Origin: Hellea sp.
Lineage (GTDB): Bacteria; Pseudomonadota; Alphaproteobacteria; Caulobacterales; Maricaulaceae
Reading direction: 5' to 3'
DNA length: 64,000 nucleotides
NCBI GenBank assembly: GCA_014238285.1
Contig: JABABK010000001.1
Location: 91,567 to 155,566, forward strand
Made by a program: the position numbers and the translations under genes. Positions 25,973 to 35,084 of this stretch are shown here, one piece after another. The notes under the pieces are model-generated. The model was not told where the DNA came from. It searched no databases and worked only from the letters and a program-made list of their open reading frames with translations. The stretch's first letter is position 1, and each line of letters starts with the position of its first letter.

Positions 25973-26623
25973 CTACTTTCTGATCGGCTGATAATACTCT
26001 GTCGGCGTTGACGGAATTTCCGGATAGGATACAGGCGGCACATAGGTTGGCGGCTCATATTGTGTTGGCGGGGTGTATTGCGGGACTTCGTCATCGGTTA
26101 TCATGATCGCGCAATTTCCGTTGTCCATCATATATTGTCCATCAGAACATGTTGTGGCCGTGGTTGTCGCGATCGGGGTTGTAACCGCCGAGACCGTTGG
26201 AATGGCCGCAGAGGTCTGAGCCGTTTGATAAGTCGGCATCATGTAATATCCGCCGCAACCTGCCATGAAGCCTGCGCCCATAGAACCACCTTGTGTTGCG
26301 CCGTATTGGCCATATCCATAGTCTGAATATTCCGCGCTGCCATAACGGGTTTTGCGAAGCTGGACGCCCGAATTACCATAGGAAGAAGCATTATCAACAT
26401 AGCCACCGCCATAACGAGCATTTCCATATCCCGCATTTTCGTATCCGCTATTTCCATATCCAGTTGCGCCGCAGTTGACGCCTTGGGCGGTGCCGTAAAA
26501 CCCTGCGTCAGCATAATCAGAATAGCCGTCATAACTGCCATAACGATCACTGCCCCCGTAAGAACAGGCGGACAGGGTCAAAGCGGTTGCGATGGATAAG
26601 CAAATATTTCGGGCGATGGTCAT
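25973..26623 (-). CDS. Tyr/Gly-rich lipoprotein, 216 aa
   Basis: Lipoprotein signal ending ALTLSAC at residue 20. The mature part is low-complexity: residues 22-110 are dominated by YG, GY and SGYxNAGYGN repeats, then comes an Ala/Thr-rich linker, and the C-terminus is Pro/Tyr-rich (PPTQYEPPTYVPPVSYPEIP). I know of no specific function; such chains are often surface-exposed or wall-associated. The ATG lies 9 bases after a perfect 18-bp palindrome that contains two GANTC sites, so cell-cycle methylation control is possible. Confidence 0.7.
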   Translation of the reverse strand: MTIARNICLSIATALTLSACSYGGSDRYGSYDGYSDYADAGFYGTAQGVNCGATGYGNSGYENAGYGNARYGGGYVDNASSYGNSGVQLRKTRYGSAEYSDYGYGQYGATQGGSMGAGFMAGCGGYYMMPTYQTAQTSAAIPTVSAVTTPIATTTATTCSDGQYMMDNGNCAIMITDDEVPQYTPPTQYEPPTYVPPVSYPEIPSTPTEYYQPIRK

Positions 26624-26631
26624 TGTAAGCT

Positions 26632-26657
26632 CACTGATTCGAATCAGTGCTAGACTC
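26632..26657 (-). promoter_or_regulatory. Perfect palindrome with three GANTC sites upstream of a lipoprotein start
   Basis: CACTGATTCGAATCAGTG (26632-26649) is perfectly self-complementary and contains GATTC and GAATC back to back; GACTC follows at 26653-26657. GANTC is the CcrM methylation target of alphaproteobacteria. In the transcript the palindrome would form a hairpin immediately before the start codon. Confidence 0.5.
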
Positions 26658-26717
26658 CCATCAAGTCGTTAATGGCCTCTTAACCATGATTACGTTCTGT
26701 TGTAGCGTTTTCCAACC

Positions 26718-27608
26718 CTAATTTGTTCCCATAAAATCAACAAAGGCCCGTATTTTCGCCGGTAGGTGGGAGCGGTTGGCATAGACAATGTGAATAGCCA
26801 TGGGATCGGATTGATAGTCTTTTAAAACCGGTTCGAGCTGGCCGTTCTTCAGGTAAGTTTCGCACACGAAGGCTGGGAGCCGGGTGACCCCGACACCGGC
26901 AAGCGCTAAGGCCATTTCCATCTCGGCGTTATTACAGGCCGCGACCGGCTTGATTTTGACTTTGATATTGTCTTTTCCGCCTTTGGAAAAATGCCAGATA
27001 TTTGGATTGGCCATATTGGAATAGGTTAAACATCTGTGGTCCGTTAGGTCGCTGGGACGTGATGGCCGGCCATGTAAATCCCAATAGTCAGGGGAGGCAA
27101 TGATAACCCCGTAGGACTCGCCGATTTTTCTCGCGATCAGGCTAGAGTCGTCGAGCTGACCGATGCGAATAGCCAGATCATATCCCTGACTGACAATATC
27201 GACCTTTCTGTCATTGAGCTCTAACTCGACCTGAATGTCCGGATAGAGGTTCATAAATTCCGGAAGACTATTGACGAGATGGCCAAGGGCAAAACTTACG
27301 GGCGCGGTAATTCTTAACCGGCCCGACGGCACGACTTTATTATCTTGCAATCCATCCGTCATATCTTTGGCCATGTCAACGATGACGCTAACCGTCTCAT
27401 AATATTTTTGCCCTTCATCGGTCAGGCTGATGGATCTGGTTGTGCGGTTTAACAGCCGCGTATTCAGCCGGGTTTCGAGGGATTGAATGACTTTGGAGAT
27501 ATGGGAGGTCGAATGACGAAGCTTACGCCCCGCCGCGCTAAACCCGCCCTCATCGACCACAGACACAAAGATCGTCATGCCATCAAGAAGATTTGAATTA
27601 TAAGTCAT
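26718..27608 (-). CDS. LysR family transcriptional regulator
   Basis: About 296 residues. The N-terminal winged helix reads LLDGMTIFVSVVDEGGFSAAGRKLRHSTSHISKVIQSLETRLNTRLLNRTTRSISLTDEG in pieces, and the rest is a periplasmic-binding-protein-like effector domain (GRLRITAPVSFALGHLVNSLPEF). It belongs to the AaeR/DmlR-like branch. It is divergent from the VOC gene at 27710, which is its likely target. A start at 27608 fits the conserved N-terminus; 27626 is the alternative. Confidence 0.88.
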   Translation of the reverse strand: MTYNSNLLDGMTIFVSVVDEGGFSAAGRKLRHSTSHISKVIQSLETRLNTRLLNRTTRSISLTDEGQKYYETVSVIVDMAKDMTDGLQDNKVVPSGRLRITAPVSFALGHLVNSLPEFMNLYPDIQVELELNDRKVDIVSQGYDLAIRIGQLDDSSLIARKIGESYGVIIASPDYWDLHGRPSRPSDLTDHRCLTYSNMANPNIWHFSKGGKDNIKVKIKPVAACNNAEMEMALALAGVGVTRLPAFVCETYLKNGQLEPVLKDYQSDPMAIHIVYANRSHLPAKIRAFVDFMGTN

Positions 27609-27639
27609 AAGGAAACAGTGTTTCATAAAATTGCTATAT

Positions 27640-27675
27640 TATCAATCAATACTGCATTTGCTACCTATCAATCAA
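27640..27675. promoter_or_regulatory. Direct repeats in the LysR/VOC divergent promoter
   Basis: TATCAATCAA occurs at 27640-27649 and again at 27666-27675, 26 bp apart, in the space between the divergent LysR and VOC genes. The spacing is close to two and a half helical turns. Paired sites of this kind are common LysR recognition and activation sites. Confidence 0.4.
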
Positions 27676-27709
27676 CAATTTGAAAGGAGCCAATCATGGC
27701 TAAGCTGTT

Positions 27710-28168
27710 ATGTTAGAGATAGAAAAAGTAGACCACATAGGCATAAGAGTGAGCGACAAAACCCGCTCGATTGCGTTTTATGAATTGCTTGGTTTTGAGC
27801 TTATCAGTGATTCCGGTTTTGACAAAGGCCATCCTATTATTATGGAACACCCGTCCGGCGTTGTGCTTAACCTCTTGGGGCCAAGCAATGTATCCGAAGG
27901 GCATAATATCTTGATGGATGAAGACCAAAAACATCCGGGCATTACCCATGTCTCCTATAAGGTGACATCGCTTGATGAGACTAAAGCCTTTCTGGCGAAG
28001 AACGCTATTCCTATAACAGGGCAGATTAACTTTAAGGGACTGCAAGCCGTCTTCATCCGCGACCCGGACCGTAATGTTATCGAGCTTGACGCCTATCCCG
28101 GCGCGGAGCCCGGTCCAAGAGCCAAGATGTCTGACAAGGATAAACACTGTTATAAGGATCATCCGTAA
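27710..28168 (+). CDS. VOC/glyoxalase family protein
   Basis: Small metalloenzyme-fold protein of 152 residues. The paired beta-alpha-beta-beta-beta modules are visible: VDHIGIRVSDKTRSIAFYELLGFEL and HPSGVVLNLLG in the first, HPGITHVSYKVTSLDETKAFL and GLQAVFIRDPDRNVIELDAY in the second. Metal ligand positions are H (DHIGI), E (MEHPS region), H (ITHVSY) and E (VIELDAY). The substrate is unknown. The best ribosome binding site (AAAGGAG) serves a six-codon reading frame starting at 27696 whose stop overlaps this ATG, so translation may depend on coupling. Confidence 0.85.
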   Translation: MLEIEKVDHIGIRVSDKTRSIAFYELLGFELISDSGFDKGHPIIMEHPSGVVLNLLGPSNVSEGHNILMDEDQKHPGITHVSYKVTSLDETKAFLAKNAIPITGQINFKGLQAVFIRDPDRNVIELDAYPGAEPGPRAKMSDKDKHCYKDHP

Positions 28169-28231
28169 TTTGTGAGCGGGAAAGGTCTTCGCGATATAGA
28201 CGCATAGTATTAATTTCCTATTTTAGATGGG

Positions 28232-28654
28232 TTATTGGTCTTTAGGGTAGGCAGCCTCTTCATCTTGGTTTGATGCCGCGCTTGAGGCGTGGCGATGCAT
28301 CCAAACCCAACGATCACTTTTCTTTCTGACAACAGCGGTCCACCGGATCGGAACTTGCAAAGCGTCCCCCTGATAGATCAGATGAATAACAAGTTTGACC
28401 GACATGACGGCATGTCCGTCGAAAACCCGTGTGTCGATACGTTGCCATTCAAACCGCTGAGCGCTTGCCTCTGCAAAATTTCGTACAAATAGCTGCCTGA
28501 CTTCCGTGTGACCGACACAAAATTCATCCTCGCCAGTACCAATTACAGAAATATTGTCATCGTCCGCAAAAACGGCCATCATGGCATCAATGTCTTTGGC
28601 GCAATAGGCGTTGGCATAGTCGTCAAGTGTTGCTTCTATTTGATCTCGACCCAT
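28232..28654 (-). CDS. SnoaL/DUF4440-like protein, 140 aa
   Basis: Cytoplasmic NTF2-fold protein: IEATLDDYANAYCAKDIDAMMAVFADDDNISVIGTGEDEF is the standard opening helix-strand pattern, and the C-terminal half forms the curved sheet (AVMSVKLVIHLIY, PIRWTAVVRKKSDRWVWMHRHAS). Relatives often follow the calcium/calmodulin-dependent kinase II association-domain pattern and bind small ligands. It is convergent with the VOC gene. Function unknown. Confidence 0.75.
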   Translation of the reverse strand: MGRDQIEATLDDYANAYCAKDIDAMMAVFADDDNISVIGTGEDEFCVGHTEVRQLFVRNFAEASAQRFEWQRIDTRVFDGHAVMSVKLVIHLIYQGDALQVPIRWTAVVRKKSDRWVWMHRHASSAASNQDEEAAYPKDQ

Positions 28655-28787
28655 GCTTCCTCGTTTATTGTTATTGTTTGAACAAGCCCTACTTCAGATA
28701 ATCGAATATGTCTAATAGGTGCCGATTTATCGCATTGTAGCACTCGTGCCAGCTTGCACCTTTTGCAGTAATTGATAATGTCATCAT

Positions 28788-29561
28788 ATGTTAAATCAAA
28801 TAGTCGATCTTGAGACCTATCCATTAGGGGATGATGGTTTTAGAAAAAACTGCAAAGCAAAAATCGATATTGACGGCGTGTTAGTCATGCCTGAATTTAT
28901 GAAGGATCAGGCCGTAACGGCTCTTAAACAAGACGGTGAAGCCCACAAACATTTAGCTTATTATACCGCCAGCAATCACAATATTTATCTCAAGCCTCAT
29001 GATCCAAACTTTGCCGATGACCACCCGCGCAACCGCGAAATTATATCGTCCAAAGGCTGTATTACTGACGATCAAATTCCGGAAAATTCGGTATTGCGGC
29101 TATTATATAATGCGGCGGAATTTAGAGATTTTCTTTGTGCCGTCCTGGGCGAGAAAAATCTCTATGCCTATGCCGATGATATGTCGTCCATAAATCTGCA
29201 TTACGCCGAAGAGGGCAAAGAGCTGGGATGGCATTTTGATAATTCTTCGTTTGCGATAACCTTAATGGTTCAAAAGCCTGAGGATGGCGGTGTATTTGAA
29301 TATGTGAAAGACGTCCGCAATGCTGATGCAGGAGAGATGAATTATGCATTGTCTGAGAACGTCCTAAACGGAAAAGTGCCTGTCAATACATTAGCTATGG
29401 ATGATGGGGCTTTAGTCTTATTTCGCGGACGCAATTCCATGCACCGGGTAACGCCAACAATTGGTCATACAACGCGCATGCTTGCAGTGCTTGCTTACAA
29501 TTCAGAGCCGAATATATCGCTCTCAGAGTCGGCTAGAAAAACATTTTATGGACGCGTTTAA
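28788..29561 (+). CDS. 2OG-Fe(II) oxygenase-like protein
   Basis: 257 residues resembling the ArpA-like branch of Fe(II)/2-oxoglutarate dioxygenases. The metal triad is visible as HxD in LGWHFDNSSFAITLMVQ and the distal histidine in FRGRNSMHRVTPT; the arginine in TTRMLAVLAYN may hold 2-oxoglutarate. The fold is double-stranded beta-helix, cytoplasmic, with no signal peptide. Relatives hydroxylate small molecules such as amino acids, but the substrate is unknown here. It is not obviously in an operon: neighbours on both sides run the other way. Confidence 0.75.
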   Translation: MLNQIVDLETYPLGDDGFRKNCKAKIDIDGVLVMPEFMKDQAVTALKQDGEAHKHLAYYTASNHNIYLKPHDPNFADDHPRNREIISSKGCITDDQIPENSVLRLLYNAAEFRDFLCAVLGEKNLYAYADDMSSINLHYAEEGKELGWHFDNSSFAITLMVQKPEDGGVFEYVKDVRNADAGEMNYALSENVLNGKVPVNTLAMDDGALVLFRGRNSMHRVTPTIGHTTRMLAVLAYNSEPNISLSESARKTFYGRV

Positions 29562-29638
29562 GCGCATGTAAAACGTTACTCGTGGAAATATCATAGAGAT
29601 CGGCTAGCCAGTTTGACTCAATGATAGAGGACATTTGC

Positions 29639-30328
29639 TCAGCCATGTCGTTTCGCCATGACATTTTCCCATCCTTTGATCAAGACGGCACGGCGCTCAG
29701 GATATTTTTCGCCAAGTACTTTAAGATCTTGAATTCGGTCTGTCTTGAAGTGCCGATAGTCTTGTCTACTTTCGCACCAGGCCACCAGATAACGGTTCCG
29801 GTCCAAATATGCGATTAACATCGGCCATATAAAACGGTCCGTGGTTGTGTCATCTCGATCAGTATAGATTATTTGGAGGCGATATCGCTCACGTATGGCA
29901 TGTCTTAACAAGGCGCTGTCAAATCGTTCCGAAATTTTGGCGTCGGTTTTTATCGGTTTTGAACTTGCGTTTAAAACAATGGGCCGGAGCTCTTTGGGGA
30001 TTGCTTCCGATAGCTTTGTCACAAGATCTCTGGCCGCGCGGGCGAGCGACGGATCGGCTTCAGATGCAACCCACGCCGCGCCCAATGCCGCGGCCTCCAA
30101 TTCGTCAGCCGTCAACATTAAGGGCGGCATGTCATAGCCATCATTGAGCACATAACCCATGCCGGCCTCGCCGGTGATTGGGATGCGCTGCGCCATCAGC
30201 TCTGCCATGTCCCGATAGAGCGTGCGGAGCGATATCTCAAGCTCATCGGCAAGATCTCGCCCTGTGATCGGAGACCGGGTTGATCTTAGGATTTGGATAA
30301 TCTGAAACAGTCTTTCTGTGCGGCGCAT
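29639..30328 (-). CDS. YafY-like regulator with HTH and WYL domains
   Basis: The start at 30328 follows AGGAGTG. The N-terminal winged helix (MRRTERLFQIIQILRSTRSP, GRDLADELEISLRTLYRDMAEL) is followed by a WYL ligand-sensing domain (RHAIRERYRLQIIYTDRDD, FIWPMLIAYLDRNRYLVAWCESRQDYRHFKTDRI). It is divergent from the SRPBCC gene at 30434, the usual arrangement for YafY proteins, which control a neighbouring small enzyme or binding protein. The C-terminus is complete. Confidence 0.9.
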   Translation of the reverse strand: MRRTERLFQIIQILRSTRSPITGRDLADELEISLRTLYRDMAELMAQRIPITGEAGMGYVLNDGYDMPPLMLTADELEAAALGAAWVASEADPSLARAARDLVTKLSEAIPKELRPIVLNASSKPIKTDAKISERFDSALLRHAIRERYRLQIIYTDRDDTTTDRFIWPMLIAYLDRNRYLVAWCESRQDYRHFKTDRIQDLKVLGEKYPERRAVLIKGWENVMAKRHG

Positions 30329-30433
30329 TTTTTTCACTCCTGCTGCCACACTACTGCCATAACGCTGTCAGCAGGACAATACTAAACAGGCTCAAAGCCG
30401 TTGAGGCATGCCATCTACGAAAAGAGAAATCTA

Positions 30434-30928
30434 ATGATTCACTATGAACGCACACTTGTGATTGCCGCCACTCCCGAGGCTGTTTGGGATGTATTGGGGC
30501 GGTTTATGAATATCGACGAATTCGCCCCGCTCGTCGTCTCCGTCGATGCGTTGACGGATGGCGAAGTCGGCCCCGGCTCCAAACGTCGATGCCATTTTGA
30601 AGATGGCGGCTCAGTGGCCGAAGAGGTGATTGAGTGGGACGCCGGGCGCAGTTATCGCGTGAGATTGTCCGAAACCGACCCAATGCCGCTTAAAGAAGCC
30701 TATGCCGAGATTAGCCTACAGCCGGACGGCGCAGGGCATACTACCGAGCATACAAAAGTGACATGGAGTATGGACTATAAAGTTAAATACGGTCCGTTTG
30801 GTTGGTTGCTCGGTCAAACCATGATGAAAATGATGATGGGGAAAGTTTTAGACGGCAATTTAAATGGCCTCTCGGATCAGGTTTTAGGCGAAGAACGTTC
30901 ATCGTCATTACCGGGTTCATCCCGGTAA
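30434..30928 (+). CDS. SRPBCC (START-like) family protein
   Basis: Helix-grip ligand-binding protein: YERTLVIAATPEAVWDVLGRFMNIDEFAP opens the fold, SVDALTDGEVGPGSKRRCHF and VIEWDAGRSYRVRLSE form the sheet, and a long C-terminal helix (LLGQTMMKMMMGKVLDGNLNGL) closes it. The ligand is unknown. The last 9 or so residues (SSSLPGSSR) are encoded by the palindromic repeat that begins at about 30903, so the natural C-terminus has probably been altered by repeat insertion. It is likely controlled by the divergent YafY-like regulator. Confidence 0.85.
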   Translation: MIHYERTLVIAATPEAVWDVLGRFMNIDEFAPLVVSVDALTDGEVGPGSKRRCHFEDGGSVAEEVIEWDAGRSYRVRLSETDPMPLKEAYAEISLQPDGAGHTTEHTKVTWSMDYKVKYGPFGWLLGQTMMKMMMGKVLDGNLNGLSDQVLGEERSSSLPGSSR

Positions 30929-30994
30929 TCCATGATGTCGCTAACAGCATGCCAGCCGGAAGATGGATTACCGCCACGAGGGCGGTAATGACGG
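30903..30994. repeat. Palindromic repeat, family B, copy 1
   Basis: Inverted modules: CGTCATTACCG...CGGTAATCCAT on the left and ATGGATTACCG...CGGTAATGACG on the right, each itself a hairpin, around a central spacer of about 30 bp. The same unit occurs at 55015-55102. It overlaps the 3' end of the SRPBCC gene and lies before the GMC stop codon at 31010. Confidence 0.85.
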
Positions 30995-31009
30995 GGATAT
31001 ATATTGCCT

Positions 31010-32605
31010 TCATCCCCGAATAATATCCGAGGCTTTTTCCGCCAGCATCATGGTCGGCGCGTTGAGATTGCCATTGGGGATGGAAGGGAAGATCGAGCTA
31101 TCCACGACCCGTAAGTTCTTAAGGCCGATGACGCGGCAACTTGGATCGACCACGGCCATGTCATCTTTGGCGTCGCCCATTTTATTGGTGCAGGACGGAT
31201 GATAGGCGGACTCGACGTTGTCGCGCACCCATTGATCGATAGCCTCGTCTGAGACAATGTCTTGGCCGGGCTGGATTTCATCGCCTCTGTAAGGCGCCAG
31301 CGCGGTTTGTTGTAAAATACCGCGGCTGACCCGAATAGTGTTGCGCCAATCCTCCACATCTCTTTTGTCTTGTAAATAATTGAACAGGATTTCCGGCGCG
31401 TCTTTCACGTTGGATGATGTGACGCGCACATGACCCCGGCTAAAGGGTTTATTGGGACCCACATGGACTTGATAGCCATGGCCTTTAAACGCTGTTTTGC
31501 CGTCATAGCTGATCGCGCCGGGGAGGAAATGAAATTGCATATCCGGCCAAGGCTTTTGCTCTGATGATTTAATAAAGCCGCAGCTTTCAAAATGATTGGT
31601 CGCGCCAAGGCCATTTTTAAAGAGGATCCACCGCGCGCCGATCAGAGCTTTGCTGATAGGGTCGAGTTTATTGTTCAGGGTAATCGGCTGTGTGCACTGA
31701 TACTGGAAAAATACTTCCAAGTGATCTGACAGGTTTTCACCAACACCCGGGAGAATATGGAAGGGGTTAATACCCGCGTCTTTCAAAACATTTTCTGGGC
31801 CAATGCCTGAGAGCTGCAAGAGCTGCGGTGAGCCGATGGAGCCTGCTGAAAGAATGACTTCTCGCCGCGCTTTAAGCTCAAGCGGTTTGCCGTTTTGATT
31901 GGCCGTAATGCCCGTGGCGGTCTTGCCATCAAATATGATTTTCTCTGTCACAGTCTTTTTGAAAACTGAGAGATTAGGCCGTTTGAGGGCCGGGCGTAAA
32001 TAGGCGCGCGCGGTGGAGGCTCTGACGCCGTGATCCACATTCATTTGCATGGGGCCAAAACCTTCTTGGGACGCGCCGTTATAATCGGGGCAGGCGGGGT
32101 AGCCAGCTTCGACCCCTGCATCAATAAAGGCCTGATAGAGCGGGCTGAGCTTCATATCATTACCTGTGCTGACGCCAACAGGACCCGTGCTGCCGCGGTG
32201 CTGGCTCGGTATTCCATTCCAATTTTCGAGTTTCTTAAAATAAGGTAGGCAGGTCTCGTAATTCCAGCCATTTGCGCCAAGGTTTTCCCATTCATCGTAA
32301 TCTTTAGGATTACCGCGCACAAACACCATGCCGTTTATGGAGGATGACCCGCCAAGGCCTTTGCCGCGATAGCAAGGAATAACCCGTCCGCCAAGATGCG
32401 GTTCCGGTTGGCTGTTAAACCCCCAATTAAAGCGTTTGGTATTCATGGGGATGGCCAGCGCCGTCGGCATTTTAACAAAGATAGAATTATCGCTGCCGCC
32501 CGCTTCGATCAGGGCGACAGTTTTGGAGCCGTCCTCGGACAGACGGCTTGCAAGGATGCAGCCCGCCGATCCGGCACCGACAATGATGTAGTCAAATTCA
32601 TTCAT
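31010..32605 (-). CDS. GMC oxidoreductase, choline-dehydrogenase-like
   Basis: FAD-dependent alcohol oxidoreductase close to BetA. The N-terminal FAD motif is [19 protein letters not shown], followed by EAGG and the GMC signature [18 protein letters not shown]. The second signature reads [19 protein letters not shown]. The catalytic histidine pair lies in [12 protein letters not shown] and in the final [14 protein letters not shown]. The E. coli BetA-like stretch [14 protein letters not shown] favours choline or a similar amino alcohol. The start at 32605 gives the normal N-terminus. It follows the TonB receptor gene and a hairpin, within a locus controlled by a BetI-like repressor. Confidence 0.88.
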   Translation of the reverse strand: MNEFDYIIVGAGSAGCILASRLSEDGSKTVALIEAGGSDNSIFVKMPTALAIPMNTKRFNWGFNSQPEPHLGGRVIPCYRGKGLGGSSSINGMVFVRGNPKDYDEWENLGANGWNYETCLPYFKKLENWNGIPSQHRGSTGPVGVSTGNDMKLSPLYQAFIDAGVEAGYPACPDYNGASQEGFGPMQMNVDHGVRASTARAYLRPALKRPNLSVFKKTVTEKIIFDGKTATGITANQNGKPLELKARREVILSAGSIGSPQLLQLSGIGPENVLKDAGINPFHILPGVGENLSDHLEVFFQYQCTQPITLNNKLDPISKALIGARWILFKNGLGATNHFESCGFIKSSEQKPWPDMQFHFLPGAISYDGKTAFKGHGYQVHVGPNKPFSRGHVRVTSSNVKDAPEILFNYLQDKRDVEDWRNTIRVSRGILQQTALAPYRGDEIQPGQDIVSDEAIDQWVRDNVESAYHPSCTNKMGDAKDDMAVVDPSCRVIGLKNLRVVDSSIFPSIPNGNLNAPTMMLAEKASDIIRG

Positions 32606-32673
32606 ATCAAGCGATTCAAGTTTTGCGCAACAAGTCACAATTCTATTAAATTTTCAACTGCGTGAAAAATAAA

Positions 32674-32720
32674 ACCGCTTTCCGCTACGTCTAAGGGGAA
32701 CTTAGAGGCGCGGAAAGCGG
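32674..32720 (-). terminator. Strong terminator behind the TonB receptor gene
   Basis: CCGCTTTCCGC (32674-32684) pairs with GCGGAAAGCGG (32710-32720), and a second TCTAAG/CTTAGA stem sits inside. On the minus strand the stem is followed by TTTTATTTTT. It should end most transcripts from the receptor gene before the GMC gene. Confidence 0.8.
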
Positions 32721-32735
32721 CTAGGGCAATCGTGG

Positions 32736-34973
32736 TTAGAAGTTATATTTAAACTTCGCACCAGCCCAACGCGGCGGAGCAAAAACCTGAATTGTGTAGC
32801 CGACAATGTCGTAAGTATAGGTCAGGGCTTCCGTGTCTGTCAGATTGTTGACGAAGGCGCCGATTTCCCATTTCCCGCTATCAGGTGAATAGGTCAAATC
32901 GCCATTGACCATGGTGTAGTCGCCGCCTGTGGTGATTTCTGACTGGATGGTGTTAAACGATTGTTCGCCGACATAATTGGCGGAAAGCTGCGCCGCAATT
33001 TCGCCGGTACTTCCAAGGTCAAAGGCCTTGCGGATCATGCCATTGGCGCTGAAGTTAGGCGCTAGGGGCGCTTTTTGATCTATAACGCCTTGGGCGGCAT
33101 TGTTGACCTCGGTATCTAAAATACTGATACCGCCTAGAACGTCCCAGCCATCGCCGGGGGAGTAAACGGCTTCTACTTCTGCGCCTTTAAATTTGGCTTT
33201 TGAATTGAGCATCAGACTTGTCGTGCCTTCAAAGAAGAAGGCCTGAAAATTGTCATAGTCATAGTAAAAGGCACTGGCGTTGAGGCGAAGATCACCAAAG
33301 TCGCTTTTGGAGCCGATTTCATAGGCGGTTAAAATTTCCGGATCAAATCCGATAGCCGCTAATGTCGGTGCTTGTCCGCCATATGAGTCTGTATTGAAGC
33401 CGCCGCCTTTGACACCTCGGCTAATACCGGCATAGAGAAGCTGATTATCAGATGCTTGCCAATCCAGTTGAACTTTACCGGAAAATTCATCGTCTTTACG
33501 AGAAACAGTGTGTGCGTCGCCATCGTTTAAGAGACCGCTTGCCGGGAAGAAATCTTCGACCATTTGATAGGTGATGTTTTTATCATCCTGGGTCCAGCGC
33601 AGGCCGGCGGTTAGCTTTAAATCATCTGATAGATTAACATCGGCTTGACCAAAGGCGGAGATTGTCTTGGTTTCATTGGTCGCTTCAAACCGCGGTACAA
33701 AACCGGTCCCAAATGTCGGGAATTTGAAGGCCCCGTAAAAATCGTTATCGATGTTAAGATAGTAAAGACCCGCAACCCAATTAAAACTGTCTCCTTCTTT
33801 TTCAAGGCGCAATTCTTGCGAGAGCTGATCGATATCAGAACCAGCTTCGTAAGTTGCATAAGCTGATGACGTGCTGTCATCATCTTCGCGGTAATCTTTG
33901 TCACTGGTGGTATAGTCAGAAACTGACGTCAGTTTCATACCATTATCAAATTCAGTTTTGAAAATAGCGGTCAGATTGGATGAGGTTCGGTCTACACCGC
34001 TGTCAAAATCAAAAGCGCCTGCGTGGATGTCGCCATCGCCATCGTCAATACCATCAAAGCTGACGAAGTTGGCCGAGTTATTGTCATCGACAACACTTTG
34101 AACCCCGTAAAGGCCAAATGATGCATCGCGGCAGGCTTGGTCAGATGCTGCGGTTGTGCAGTAGCGCCGCGCCGAAACATCGCCGCCGGCTGACGAAGCG
34201 ACAGAGTTAAAAACACCGCCGCGTGTATCTAGAGAAGTGTGTTGCCCAATGAGTAATAATGAGCTGTCATCGCCTATGTCAAAATTGAGCATGGCTCGGC
34301 CCGAAAACGTATTATCGGCGCGCATGTTTTTACCAATCCGGTTGGTGATATAACCGTCATCCGTATTGTAATATAGGGCGAGACGACCTTGGACGTTGTC
34401 AGATAGCGGCCCGCTTATAACACCCGTTCCGCCAAATTGGCCGTAGTCGCCAACCGTCGCGCCGATGGATCCTTCAAATTCTTCTGTTGGTTTATTGCTG
34501 ATAAAGTGAACTAAGCCGCCTGTCGCGTTACGGCCATAAAGCGTGCCTTGTGGTCCGCGCAGCACTTCAATACGCTTGATATCATATGTCGGCGCGCCTG
34601 ATGCGCCCGGTGAAGAAACATAGGCTTCATCACGGTAAATAGCGATTGGGGCTTCTTGCCCTTCGGCAAAATCCAGTTGGCTGACGCCGCGAATTGAAAA
34701 CAAGGCAATATTGCCCGCATCGCCCGTATTGGATGTGGTGATCAGGCCTGGCGTTTGGGCTGCAATGTCCATGGAATTATCCCAGCCGAGCGCTTCCATT
34801 TGATCGCCTGTAAAGGCTGAAACCGAGACGCCGACGTCTTGCAGATTTTCAGCTTTTTTCTGGGCTGTGACAATGACTTCATCTTCGAAGACTTGGGCTT
34901 GTGCTAGTGTTGTTACGGTTAGGCAGCTCGTTAGGCCCAAAAACAATTTCAGGTTTTTCCTGTATGATTTCAT
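32736..34973 (-). CDS. TonB-dependent receptor
   Basis: Outer-membrane active transporter of 745 residues. The signal peptide ends LAQAQ. The TonB box region is DEVIVTAQKKAENLQDVGVSV, the plug domain continues to about residue 160 (IEVLRGPQGTLYGRNATGGLVHFIS), and the rest is a 22-strand barrel that closes with WAGAKFKYNF, aromatic-terminated. This is the type used by marine and freshwater alphaproteobacteria for many organic substrates. A GGGGAGAG box precedes the ATG. A BetI-like operator 25 bp upstream ties it to the neighbouring choline/betaine genes, so it may import a quaternary amine or its conjugate (inference). Confidence 0.92.
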   Translation of the reverse strand: MKSYRKNLKLFLGLTSCLTVTTLAQAQVFEDEVIVTAQKKAENLQDVGVSVSAFTGDQMEALGWDNSMDIAAQTPGLITTSNTGDAGNIALFSIRGVSQLDFAEGQEAPIAIYRDEAYVSSPGASGAPTYDIKRIEVLRGPQGTLYGRNATGGLVHFISNKPTEEFEGSIGATVGDYGQFGGTGVISGPLSDNVQGRLALYYNTDDGYITNRIGKNMRADNTFSGRAMLNFDIGDDSSLLLIGQHTSLDTRGGVFNSVASSAGGDVSARRYCTTAASDQACRDASFGLYGVQSVVDDNNSANFVSFDGIDDGDGDIHAGAFDFDSGVDRTSSNLTAIFKTEFDNGMKLTSVSDYTTSDKDYREDDDSTSSAYATYEAGSDIDQLSQELRLEKEGDSFNWVAGLYYLNIDNDFYGAFKFPTFGTGFVPRFEATNETKTISAFGQADVNLSDDLKLTAGLRWTQDDKNITYQMVEDFFPASGLLNDGDAHTVSRKDDEFSGKVQLDWQASDNQLLYAGISRGVKGGGFNTDSYGGQAPTLAAIGFDPEILTAYEIGSKSDFGDLRLNASAFYYDYDNFQAFFFEGTTSLMLNSKAKFKGAEVEAVYSPGDGWDVLGGISILDTEVNNAAQGVIDQKAPLAPNFSANGMIRKAFDLGSTGEIAAQLSANYVGEQSFNTIQSEITTGGDYTMVNGDLTYSPDSGKWEIGAFVNNLTDTEALTYTYDIVGYTIQVFAPPRWAGAKFKYNF

Positions 34974-34997
34974 AGTATCTCTCCCCTATGTTTTTTA

Positions 34998-35017
34998 TTG
35001 ATTGAACGTTCATTCAA
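34998..35017. promoter_or_regulatory. BetI-type operator upstream of the TonB receptor gene
   Basis: TTGATTGAACGTTCATTCAA, a near-perfect 20-bp inverted repeat that matches the known BetI recognition pattern. It lies 25-44 bp upstream of the receptor ATG at 34973. The partly conserved copy at 36798-36814 precedes the BCCT transporter gene, which defines a small regulon. Confidence 0.8.
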
Positions 35018-35084
35018 TAAAAAACATCTATATCAAAACTCTATTCTGGTCAATTACTAAATCTGGGGGATTATGACTTGGAGG

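Noticed and set aside
28636..28824. 62-codon minus-strand frame between the SnoaL-like and oxygenase genes
   Set aside because: It overlaps both neighbours and their start regions and has no recognisable content; I treat 28655-28787 as a promoter gap.
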